From Entamoeba histolytica HM-1:IMSS (Eukaryota; Evosea; Mastigamoebida; Endamoebidae), in contig NW_001915064.1 in NCBI RefSeq assembly GCF_000208925.1, positions 1 to 30,445 of the forward strand: DNA of 30,445 nucleotides, given 5' to 3'. The position numbers and the translations under genes are program-made. Positions 18,018 to 26,770 of this stretch are shown one piece after another. Below the pieces are notes generated by a model. That model ran no database searches. It saw only the letters and a program-made list of their open reading frames with translations, and was not told the origin of the DNA. Numbering within the stretch: position 1 is the stretch's first letter; every line of letters starts with the position of its first letter.

Positions 18018-21000
18018 TCAATTAATTATTGAAGAAAAATATTGTGTAAAAGTATTAATCATCGTACTAAGTTCAGAAATAGTCATGGATAATATTACTT
18101 TCTTTTTATTATAAATTTGGTCAAATTGTATCTTTAATGGTGTTTGTTTTTTCATTTCTTTTTCTCCACCAACAAATTCAATCATTTCTTTATTAGTAAT
18201 TTCTTCACTACGAAGTTTTTCTAATTTTTTAAAATCATCTTTTGCCATTTCTAATTTATTTTGAGAAGTAGAATATAATTGTCTTAAAAAGTTGATCATC
18301 ATTGATTCATTGTATGTGGTACTGAAGATTTTTTCTGTTGGTTTTTGAACAATAACTTTAACAAGATACTCAAATGCACTTGACATAATATCATTCATAT
18401 AACAATCTTCTTCTGATACTTTCTTTCCCATATTATTAACTTTTGTATGATTGACACATCTTACACTATAATTTCTAATATCAATCAACCATCTTAATAA
18501 ATCACCAATAATAGGATGATCTCCATTTCCATTCCAAACATTAACCACAAACCGAATAATATCACTTTGAACTTCAAGATTATCTAATGTATAATTGATT
18601 ATAACATTCCCTTCCATAGATCCTCTAATTAATCGTTCTGGAAATTTAACCATTGAAACAATTGCTGGTTTAATTCTAAGAAGTTCTTGAATTGAAAGAA
18701 GGTCATTTGGAGAACATCTATCACTTACATTTCTCAATACTTTCCAAATATATTTATTTTTTGTAAGAACAATTGTATCTTGAAGGATTGAAAATATTCC
18801 TTGTCTTAATAATACTAAACATCCTTTATGTGTTGTCGAAAGAGCAAGTAATAAAGGAAATGCATACTCATTTAAAAATAGTGTTGGTAATGATGCTAAA
18901 AGATATTCAGGACTATTATGATGTTGAATATATGATGCAAGTACTACTAAATGAGCTTGATTTAATGGTAAACTTGGCATAATATTTTTAACTTCTTCTG
19001 GTAAATCATATTTTTCTAATTCAAGCATTTTTGCAAATGATAATAAAGTACAATTTAAAATAATAGGATTACTTACAAAAATATTTAATGCACTTACAAT
19101 ATTTTGAGATAATATTATCACTTCTGTTTCATCTTTTTGTAAAATACAATCATTTACAATTGCATTAGTTAATGTCAATAATGTCATTGTTAATGGTGTT
19201 AGTGTTATTGAATTTCCTAATTTAATTAATTGTATAATAACATTACTATATTTTTTAAGTATTGAAATATCACTAACATTTGATAATATTGAAATAATTC
19301 CACATAAACTTTTAAAACATTCATATGCTTCACATTCTTCTTTAATATTAAGACAATACATTGTATAAAAATCAAATACTTGAAGAATAGCATCTGAATT
19401 TGTTTGAGTTTGGTTAATACGAATATAATAATAATAAATATTTAACAACATTAAATTGATTTTATGAATAATTTCATCTCCATCAATTGATGGTCGAATA
19501 ATTTTATTAAATATTGTTGATATAAATCCTTGTTCAATACAAATAAGCACTGTATTAGATACTCTACTATATAATAATGAATTAATAATTGATGAAGAAA
19601 CATATTTGTTTTGAAGATTTCCATTTTCAAATAGTTTAATTAATGATTTAATAATTTCTTCATTAATACTATTCTCTCCTCTTTCAACTCCCATAACTCT
19701 TAACCCAAATTCATTTCCACCACTTCTTCTTAATGAAGTAGCAACAATATCAAGAGATGGTCCTCCAATTTCTAAATCTTCAATAAAAATAGGATATAAT
19801 GACTCAAAAATTTGGTCTTGTTTAAAAACTTCATTTAATCTAATAATTGGCATCTTTTCTAATAACAATTCAAAAACTTTTAACCAACCATTTCCCATTT
19901 CAAAACTTATTCCAGCTTTTAATACAAATGAAATTAATCCAGGTTGTTGTTCAAAAAGATTAACAATAACACTACTTGGTGTTAATCTATTCTTAACATT
20001 TATTATATTTTCTGGAATGGCATTAAACGTTAATAAAAATTGTAAAATATCATTAGCTATTCTTTTGATAAATGTTGGTGCACAAATTTCAGTTTCAATA
20101 GCTCGTGCTGAAAATGAAAATATTGTCATAATAGTATTTAATACTCCTGAAGTTGTTCTATACATTGAATCATTAATATGTTGTATAAATAATTCTGTTG
20201 GTAAATTAGGAATATCCTTTAAATTTTTAACACAATTAGATGGTATAATACGACTTGTAAGTTTAATTAATTCGGTAAACATTAATATAAATCTTCTTGA
20301 AATAGAATAACAAAACTTTCTTTCATTTCCTTTATATGGCTCACTTTCTTTTAAAACAAATTTTAATGTTGATGGTAATTTATTAAATGCTGAAATTAAA
20401 AATTTTGTTATAGGTGAAATTTCAACTAAATCTGCTTCAATAGTTGGAGGTAAGTTGTGAAGTAAAACAGTAAAAATTCTAACAAATGATGATAGTAATA
20501 ATAATCCATCAGTACTATCACATTCTCTAACTATATCCCAAGTACTATTTTGTTTAAATAAATTAGCTCGTTTAATAATTGAATTCCAAAATTGTTCAAT
20601 ATCATCAGTTCGTACAACAAGAATACTTAATAAGTCTAAACATACTGATTTGAATCTAACAGATAAATTACTTGTTAATGCCTCTCCTAATAATGAAGCA
20701 AATGATATTTCAGAACATGCAAAATCAAATCCAATTCTTGGATTATATTTAAATATTTTTCTTAATAATTGAAGATATAAATAAACCCATTCTGTTTGTT
20801 CAACAACCATTCCTTTATTAACAAATCTTATTGTTGCTTGATTAAATATTTTGGAAACTTCATCCCATGAATATGGTGTTAAATTATTTGTTATTAAAAT
20901 TTCATTTAATTTATCTGAACCTTCTTTACAATTACAAATAGAAATAAGAAATACTAATACTATTCCAATGCATTTTTCATTTAATCCATACTTTAAAACA

Positions 21001-22268
21001 TTTTCAACAAAACTAAATAATGGTTGTTTCCAAATAGAAATACTTTTATTACAATGATGCATTGCAATAACAACACAATCTAATAACCTTGCTCCAAATT
21101 CAAATTGATACTCAAAAATATCTTTAACATTTTGTTCATCAATTGTAAGAATAAATGAAACTATCAAATGTGAATAAAATCCTAACCATATTTCTCCATA
21201 ATCTTCAAATACTGTTGATGTTAATGCTAATTCTGTTAAGATATTAGAAGTATTTATAAGTTTTCCTAATAATGAATTGACTAAACTATTTGTTTGTCTT
21301 TGAAGTCTCATAACAATTACATAAAGTAATCCATAGTATGGATCTTCTCTTAATTCTTCTAATAACCCAATATTTGTTCCATCTGAATTTGGTTGAAGAA
21401 AATCATTATTTTTATATCTAATAAATGAATTAACAACACAATAGAAACATTTCATTTTAACTTCAATCATATTTGATTCTTCTGCTTTCTTTTGAATGTT
21501 ATTAATCTTTTCCATACCTTGTTCATCAAATGATATAATTTTTGAGATTGTTGATAATAATAAAAATGCTGAATTTCTTATTAACATATCATCATCACAA
21601 TCATATCTATTTAATATTTCATTTAACAAATCCTTAGCAAGTTTTGGTGCAATTGTTTTTAATTGATCATTTGGTGTTTCAAATATTTCTTTTAACTTAA
21701 GAAGAGTAGAAATAATAGATAATTGATAATGTGTTTGTAAATTACTTAGTGTAATTGCTACTTTTTTTCTTTTTAATAAGTAACATTGTGATACTGTTTC
21801 AATATCACTAATTTTATTACGTTGACAAAATTCATCAATAATTTTCTTTGGAATTGAAAGTATTGTTTTATTCCCATTATCAACAATTGTACATTCTATA
21901 CTACTAAATTCTCCATTTGTTTGTTTAACTCCTTCATATAAACATGACTCAATAGTTTCTGATAATGGTGCTTCAAATAATGTAGGATATTTATTTGGTG
22001 TTCTATTTTCTGGTGTGTCATTAATAAATGAATATCTATACACAACTTTAGTTTTTGAAACATCAATACTTTTAGCTGTTAATAATGTTCCATTTGATAT
22101 TCTAAAATTTCCTTCTGAAGTAACACCTGGTAATTGAGTCGTTGACATACCAATTCCACCTAATCCACTTGTTGACATTCCAATTCCACCTAATCCATTT
22201 GTTGACATTCCAATTCCACCTAACCCATTTGTTGAAGAAAAAGAAAATGGTGAATTAGTCAAAGACAT
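18018..22268 (-). CDS. Large helical-repeat protein, unidentified (1416 aa)
   Basis: An uninterrupted 1416-residue frame. After SPFSFSS the N terminus has three tandem ten-residue repeats, STNGLGGIGM (12-41), with the third slightly changed. The rest is almost wholly Leu/Ile-rich alpha helix without transmembrane-like blocks or catalytic motifs, typical of an alpha-solenoid. A helical scaffold with a Gly-rich or FG-like start recalls large inner-ring nucleoporins (Nup188/Nup205 class), but I see no decisive motif and offer that only as a candidate. Alternatives are a HEAT/ARM scaffold of transport or signalling. Residues near the C terminus (KLEKLRSEEITNKEMIEFVGGEKEMKK) could form a short coiled coil. 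Convergent with the RhoGEF gene; its upstream gap holds a 26-bp palindrome. Confidence 0.8.
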   Translation of the reverse strand: MSLTNSPFSFSSTNGLGGIGMSTNGLGGIGMSTSGLGGIGMSTTQLPGVTSEGNFRISNGTLLTAKSIDVSKTKVVYRYSFINDTPENRTPNKYPTLFEAPLSETIESCLYEGVKQTNGEFSSIECTIVDNGNKTILSIPKKIIDEFCQRNKISDIETVSQCYLLKRKKVAITLSNLQTHYQLSIISTLLKLKEIFETPNDQLKTIAPKLAKDLLNEILNRYDCDDDMLIRNSAFLLLSTISKIISFDEQGMEKINNIQKKAEESNMIEVKMKCFYCVVNSFIRYKNNDFLQPNSDGTNIGLLEELREDPYYGLLYVIVMRLQRQTNSLVNSLLGKLINTSNILTELALTSTVFEDYGEIWLGFYSHLIVSFILTIDEQNVKDIFEYQFEFGARLLDCVVIAMHHCNKSISIWKQPLFSFVENVLKYGLNEKCIGIVLVFLISICNCKEGSDKLNEILITNNLTPYSWDEVSKIFNQATIRFVNKGMVVEQTEWVYLYLQLLRKIFKYNPRIGFDFACSEISFASLLGEALTSNLSVRFKSVCLDLLSILVVRTDDIEQFWNSIIKRANLFKQNSTWDIVRECDSTDGLLLLSSFVRIFTVLLHNLPPTIEADLVEISPITKFLISAFNKLPSTLKFVLKESEPYKGNERKFCYSISRRFILMFTELIKLTSRIIPSNCVKNLKDIPNLPTELFIQHINDSMYRTTSGVLNTIMTIFSFSARAIETEICAPTFIKRIANDILQFLLTFNAIPENIINVKNRLTPSSVIVNLFEQQPGLISFVLKAGISFEMGNGWLKVFELLLEKMPIIRLNEVFKQDQIFESLYPIFIEDLEIGGPSLDIVATSLRRSGGNEFGLRVMGVERGENSINEEIIKSLIKLFENGNLQNKYVSSSIINSLLYSRVSNTVLICIEQGFISTIFNKIIRPSIDGDEIIHKINLMLLNIYYYYIRINQTQTNSDAILQVFDFYTMYCLNIKEECEAYECFKSLCGIISILSNVSDISILKKYSNVIIQLIKLGNSITLTPLTMTLLTLTNAIVNDCILQKDETEVIILSQNIVSALNIFVSNPIILNCTLLSFAKMLELEKYDLPEEVKNIMPSLPLNQAHLVVLASYIQHHNSPEYLLASLPTLFLNEYAFPLLLALSTTHKGCLVLLRQGIFSILQDTIVLTKNKYIWKVLRNVSDRCSPNDLLSIQELLRIKPAIVSMVKFPERLIRGSMEGNVIINYTLDNLEVQSDIIRFVVNVWNGNGDHPIIGDLLRWLIDIRNYSVRCVNHTKVNNMGKKVSEEDCYMNDIMSSAFEYLVKVIVQKPTEKIFSTTYNESMMINFLRQLYSTSQNKLEMAKDDFKKLEKLRSEEITNKEMIEFVGGEKEMKKQTPLKIQFDQIYNKKKVILSMTISELSTMINTFTQYFSSIIN
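22146..22235 (-). repeat. Three tandem 30-bp units coding STNGLGGIGM
   Basis: Three nearly identical 30-bp units in the first exon of the 1416-residue gene, each coding ST(N/S)GLGGIGM. They differ at only a few bases, so they arose recently or are kept alike by slippage. Confidence 0.9.
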
Positions 22269-22327
22269 AAGACTTAATAATTAAAGTGAAGTTCTTTTCT
22301 TTTTATCTTTCAAATAACACAATTATT

Positions 22328-22353
22328 AAATATGTTATTTAAATAACATATTT
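22328..22353. promoter_or_regulatory. Perfect 26-bp palindrome upstream of the 1416-aa gene
   Basis: A perfect inverted repeat with no spacer, centred on TTTAAA between 22340 and 22341; the half-site reads AAATATGTTATTT. It sits about 60-85 bp before the ATG at 22268. It may bind a dimeric regulator, act as a TATA-like box, or form part of the 3' end region of RPS4. Confidence 0.45.
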
Positions 22354-22375
22354 TTTAAAAACAAAACCTAGGAAA

Positions 22376-22382
22376 AGGGTTT
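22376..22382 (-). promoter_or_regulatory. AAACCCT motif between RPS4 and the 1416-aa gene
   Basis: AAACCCT on the minus strand, about 108 bp upstream of the 1416-residue gene and about 50 bp past the RPS4 stop, next to CCTAGG. Same motif class as upstream of RRS1. Confidence 0.3.
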
Positions 22383-22430
22383 TTTATAGTTATACTATTT
22401 TAATAAAACCATAAACTCACGACAAATTAC

Positions 22431-23411
22431 TTATTTCTTACCAATTTTCTTGCCTGGAACAACTTTCTTGTTTCCTTTAGATTTCTTTGGTGCTGCTTGT
22501 TTCTTTGGATATTTCTTGTAAATCTTTTCAACTTGTTCTTCTTTCTTTTCTACAGCAGCTTTTGGTGTAACTTTCTTTTCAGTGGTGGTTTTGCTTTTCT
22601 TTGATGCTTTTTGAATACCAGCCTTTTGCATCTTGTTCTTCTTAATAGTTTCATTGACTTGTTGTAATAATGGTTTCTTAATTCCTTTGTCAAGTGGAAG
22701 ATTAACAAGAGTTTCTGTTCCTTTACCAATAACAAAGACATTGTTTAATCTAGTAGTGAAAGTGTTTCCTTTAGCATCTTTAATGTGAACAATTTCAAAT
22801 GATCCTGGATGAACTTCTCTTTTAACAATAACTCCAACACGACCCATACCATTACCACCAATCATCATAGCAGTGTTTCCAATATCAAACTTAACAAAAT
22901 CAACGATTTTTCCTGTTTCAAGATTAAGTTTGATTGTATCATTAGCTTGAAGTTCTGGATGTGGATATCTAATAGTTCTACCATCATGAGTAACAATGTA
23001 TGGAATAGCACCAGTTCCAAGTACTCTCTTTTCAATTTTGCATAATTTGAATTTAGCTTGTTCAGCAGTTAATGGAACTAAACAAAATCTTCTTTTAGTG
23101 TTATACATTAATCTAAAGTTTTCTTTAGTTCTTGGGATAGAAAGAACATCCATAAATCCAACTGGATATCTAGTGTCAGTTCTAATCTTTCCGTCAATTT
23201 TGATTGTTCTGTTCTTAACAATCATTGTAACTTCTCTTCCATTTAATGCATAGTTCAATCTATTTCTCAAAATAAGAATAAGTGGAAGACATTCTTTCAT
23301 TCCATGTGGTCCATGTGATGGTTTTGGTGCAAAAGTTCCTCCTAATTTAGAAAGCATCCAATGGTGTGGTGCATTTAATCTCTTTAAGTGATGTCTTGGT
23401 CCTCTAGCCAT
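22431..23411 (-). CDS. RPS4: Small-subunit ribosomal protein eS4 (RPS4)
   Basis: A 326-residue protein. Residues 1-262 match eS4 throughout: [20 protein letters not shown], an S4 RNA-binding domain at about 42-105 ([21 protein letters not shown]), the central [17 protein letters not shown] and [10 protein letters not shown]...HPGSFEIVH (KOW-like), and FVIGKG. eS4 belongs to the 40S body. Typical eS4 is about 263 residues, so the last 60 or so residues are an extension of Lys, Ala, Pro and Val ([20 protein letters not shown] and onward), similar in style to histone H1 tails. The start is set by the conserved N terminus. An AGGGTTT motif lies 25 bases upstream. Confidence 0.97.
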
Positions 23412-23435
23412 TGTTCGCTTCTAATTATTCAGATA

Positions 23436-23442
23436 AAACCCT
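23436..23442 (-). promoter_or_regulatory. AGGGTTT motif upstream of RPS4
   Basis: TATAGGGTTTTATC on the minus strand, 25 bases before the RPS4 start codon, the same orientation relative to the gene as at TRM7 and RPL10. Confidence 0.4.
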
Positions 23443-23543
23443 ATATTTTAGTTTTTCTTTTTTTTATTTTCTTTTGACTTTTTTTATTTTTATTTTTTAA
23501 ATAACAAAAATCTAAATATCAAATTTTTTCTTTCTTTTTTCCT

Positions 23544-24579
23544 TCAATTTATTTGTGCATTTTCTTTTACTTCTTCATGTTTTGGTGTTGAACCTCTAAC
23601 TAATAGTTCATATGGTAATAATTTTCCAAATAAGAAATGTTGGACAATAGGATATTTGTCAAGACATTCTGCATGATATTTTGTAAACATTCCTTTATTA
23701 ATTTTTTCCCAACTTTCTGCAGCAGAAATATTGAACAAATCAGGAGAACTTTCAAAAAATGGAGCACGGTTTTTAACTTTATAAATATATGCTACACAGT
23801 CAAAGTAGAAGTTATCATGTTCATATAATGATACTAGACTTTTATCAAGAATTGAATCAGGTTTAAGATATGGATGTTTTATTAATTGTGCTGATCCAAA
23901 AATAAATGGTAAAAATTGATAGTCATCAATTCCCCATACACCATGTGATCCAGCTGGTTCAAGACGATATACATTTTGTAATTTTCTACAAAGATATAAA
24001 TAATTTCTAAATACTTTAAGGATTATTGCTGGATATTCTTCTTCATTAATTACTTTTAATTGAACAAGAAGAACTATCCAACAAAAGAAATGAAGTTCAT
24101 GACCACTTCCATAATCAATTCTAACTGGTGAACCAAATGAATCCATTAAATATCCATGAAATTCTGATATGAATGGATATAACTCTTCTGGTAAAATAGC
24201 TTTATGAAAGTCAACACTATATTCTTCAACTCTTTTATGCCATGTTCTAAAACTAATATTTCCATACCTACTTTTTTCTAAATTTACTGGTGGAATTTCA
24301 TCTATAAATTTGCTTAATTGTTCAATTTGTTTAAGAATACTTTCAATTTTCTACTTAATAAATATATATTAATTAAATAATTATAGTGTTATATTAAAAA
24401 AGAAAACAAACTGGTGTTACTTTAATTTTTGGTGAATCAAATGACATTCTTTTAATACTATCATTTAATAAATGAAGTGTTTGAAATACTCTATGGTAAG
24501 CAATAGTTGATTCCCAAAATGGAACATCAGTTGGTAATTTAATTCTCTTAATAGGAATTTCGTCTGCGATGATTGTCAT
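23544..24579 (-). CDS. PTPA: PP2A phosphatase activator PTPA, join of 24579..24412 and 24350..23544 on the minus strand
   Basis: The two exons give 324 residues, the usual PTPA/Rrd length. PTPA is a peptidyl-prolyl isomerase-like, ATP-dependent activator of the PP2A catalytic subunit. Signatures in order: FWESTIAYHRVF (about 21-32) in exon 1; then in exon 2 YGNISFRTWHKRV, YLMDSFGSPVRIDYGSGHEL, HGVWGIDDYQFLPFIFGSAQ and FFESSPDLF. The GSPVRIDYGSGHE and GVWGLDDYQFLPF blocks line the active cleft in the family. The exon 1 to exon 2 join (VTP / KIESIL) keeps frame. The start is the first ATG and gives a short N-terminal region before the domain. It lies 132 bp upstream of RPS4 on the same strand. 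Confidence 0.95.
24351..24411 (-). other. Intron in PTPA (61 bp)
   Basis: Begins GTTTGTTTTC and ends TTAAGTAG. It lies between complete codons (CCA / AAA). Reading through it meets a TAA within six codons. Confidence 0.9.
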
Positions 24580-24752
24580 TTCACTTTTTAATGATTTTAA
24601 GTTTGTTTTTCTTTTTTCTTTTCCTTGTTTATTATATTATTTAATTATCATAATTATAATACGAAAAGACATTTACCTTAAATTTCATTTTCCCTTAAAA
24701 ATAAACCAAATTGTTCAATCAGAATTACAATCTTTATAAATTTAATCAAAAT

Positions 24753-25007
24753 TTACTTTTTATTCGATTTTGTACCTTTCTTTACTGTTTGAACAAGTTT
24801 TGTTGTCACTTTCATATTTTTAGCTTCAACCTTCTTATTAATGGCTTTCATAATTTCAGTCTTATGAAATTCAAGCATCTTGCGCTCTTCTTTTTGAAGG
24901 TTCTTATCCTTAAGTTTATCATTAACAACTTTTAATTCCTTTTCTAATAATTCATTTGCAGAAACAAAACAAATGAGAGCAAAGACGATAAATAACATGG
25001 CTTTCAT
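24753..25007 (-). CDS. Small secreted basic protein, unknown function
   Basis: An 84-residue protein with a clear signal peptide: MKAMLFIVFALICFVSA, then NE, with predicted cleavage after VSA. The mature part (about 67 residues) is highly charged and Lys-rich (LLEKELKVVNDKLKDKNLQK) and likely a single helix or coiled coil, ending KKGTKSNKK. There are no cysteines after the signal peptide. The frame is open to an ATG at 25070, but a TATA-like box and a GAAC-like element lie between that ATG and 25007, so transcription should begin after them and the 25007 start is preferred. It should enter the secretory pathway; whether it is secreted or granule-stored is unknown. No family recognised. Confidence 0.65.
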   Translation of the reverse strand: MKAMLFIVFALICFVSANELLEKELKVVNDKLKDKNLQKEERKMLEFHKTEIMKAINKKVEAKNMKVTTKLVQTVKKGTKSNKK

Positions 25008-25043
25008 TCTTTGTGGAGAAATAATATGGAAATAGAATTTTTT

Positions 25044-25061
25044 GCTTAAATACCTAGTTCT
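25044..25061 (-). promoter_or_regulatory. TATA-like and GAAC-like core promoter of the small secreted protein gene
   Basis: On the minus strand GTATTTAAGC (25053-25044) is a one-mismatch fit to the Entamoeba TATA-like box GTATTTAAA(G/C), and AGAACT just upstream (25061-25056) resembles the GAAC element. The ATG at 25007 lies 37 bases downstream, consistent with a start about 30 bases from the box and a very short leader. Confidence 0.6.
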
Positions 25062-25230
25062 AATAGTCATAATTTTCCTTTCGTTGTTATATTATGGTTC
25101 AAATTATTGATTCATAAAAAGTCAAGTCAGGTATTAATATTCTTCCAGAAAAAAATATTTTCCTCATTAAAAAATAAAAAGAATAAATAAGAATTATATT
25201 AAACATGAATTATGAAACAGATGAAAAGTA

Positions 25231-26770
25231 TTATTTCTTGGAAAATTTTTTAAAAGCATCAACAATTGAACTTTTTCTTGATTTTTTATGACTTGGAGTT
25301 GTTGGATTAGACCTTGATAAGACTGGATAAAGTTGTTGGGATTTTACTTGAGTTTGTTGTTGTTTTGGTTCATGTGTATCTTCACAATAACTTACAAAAA
25401 CTCGTAATTGGTTTTGTGAGCTAGAACTTGTTTTTGATGTAGACCTATCTCTTGTAGGTGAATATGATTCACTTTTAACCGACTCTGCAAGGATTGATTC
25501 AACTCTCGTTGGAAGCATTCCATTAAGTTGTTTGAGTTGAATAAGTTTTGCTTTGAGACGTTTATTATTTTTCCTTTTTGTATATAATTCATCAAATTTA
25601 TATTCATGTTGGCACTTCAATATTGTTACTTCTTTTCTTTTTTCTTCAAGCTCATATAAATGAGTTAATAATGTTTTAGTATTAAGGATTGTTGTTTGGT
25701 CAAACTCATAATACAATTGTTTTGTATTAAATGATATATTTTCAATTAATTCAGGAAGATGAATTATTTTACGTAATTCGTGTTTCATTTGAGGGGATAA
25801 TGACATTGATATTGGGCAATAATATATTTGAAGAAGTGAAATAATTTTTTGTTCAATTTCATTATCTTCAGTAAATGATAATTGAGATAATGACTTATTG
25901 TCTATTCCAGAAAAACTATCATATAAAGTGTTAATAAATACTTCTTCATAAAGACAAGAAGCAAGAACATTTAAAAATGGTTGTTTATTTGTATGGAATG
26001 AAATTAAAATTTCCGCAATAAATCCAACTTTATCCCATTCTTCACTACTGAGATCTGAATCAAATTCTTTACCTAATTCACAACGTTCTTTTAATGAATA
26101 TGAAATAAGTAAAAAGAGAATATCTCTAAATATATATTTAATATTTGAGTCTTGTGATTTGGATTGAAGATAATTAGCTAATGAATCAATAATTGGTTTA
26201 ATTGGTTTAAGTAAATTAATTTTATCTATCATTATTTGTTTAATTGTTTGAAAACATTCTGTAAGAAGTAATATAGTTTCACAACAACTTTCTGTAGAAA
26301 TATCATATGTCATTATAATTTGTGTATTAAATTTTTTCTTTGAATATAATAAATCCATTACAATTTTTTGTATTTCATTTGTAAATTGGATAGTATTTTT
26401 TTCTAATATTATCCTTAGTACAAAGAGAAATGTATTGTCAAATTGAACATCATCTATTATTTGTTAATTTTCTTTTTTATTAGTTTCAAAACAATTATAT
26501 TAGAATTGCTAAACAATTTAAACAAACAACCAAATTCAAAATCGTAATCATAACACCACCAAATAAATTCATTTGTCCATTCATTTGCATTACAATAAGA
26601 TACAATCATCTCAACATTCTTTTCTTGATTAATATCAGTAGGGTTGAAAATCTATTTGATAAATCTCATTTCATCTTTATTTTAATGAAAAGACAAACCG
26701 TGTTGCATGTTGCAGTCAACAATGGTCCTCTTTTTAACAATATTTTACTTAGAGCAGTTTGGTGCTTCAT
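25231..26770 (-). CDS. Unassigned 472-aa protein, possible RasGAP-like helical domain, join of 26770..26699, 26651..26528, 26453..25231 on the minus strand
   Basis: Three exons join in frame from MKHQTALSKILLKRGPLLTA. Exon 2 codes NVEMIVSYCNANEWTNEF and WWCYDYDFEFG, and exon 3 continues DVQFDNTFLFVLRIILE. The order of helices, with a FDNTFLF block where RasGAPs have LFRxNS, loosely resembles the start of a RasGAP domain, but no arginine finger is certain, so the family is open. Residues about 310-375 form a coiled coil rich in Lys/Glu (YELEEKRKEV, KRKNNKRLKAKLIQLKQLN). The tail is Ser/Thr-rich with possible phosphosites and ends in a basic KKSRKSSIVDAFKKFSKK. No signal peptide. The long third-exon frame alone begins at MDLLYSKKK, but coding character continues upstream of it, which is why the extra exons are included. 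Confidence 0.65.
26454..26527 (-). other. Intron 2 of 472-aa gene (74 bp)
   Basis: Begins GTTTGTTTAA and ends AATAATAG. It splits a TAT codon 1+2 and shifts to the frame of the long third exon. Without splicing the frame meets TAA TAG at its very end. Confidence 0.7.
26652..26698 (-). other. Intron 1 of 472-aa gene (47 bp)
   Basis: Begins GTTTGTCTTT and ends TCAAATAG, between complete codons (ACG / ATT). Confidence 0.7.

Noticed and set aside
25008..25070. Upstream in-frame ATG at 25070 for the small secreted protein
   Set aside because: It lies upstream of the TATA-like box and would bury the signal peptide behind 21 basic residues.
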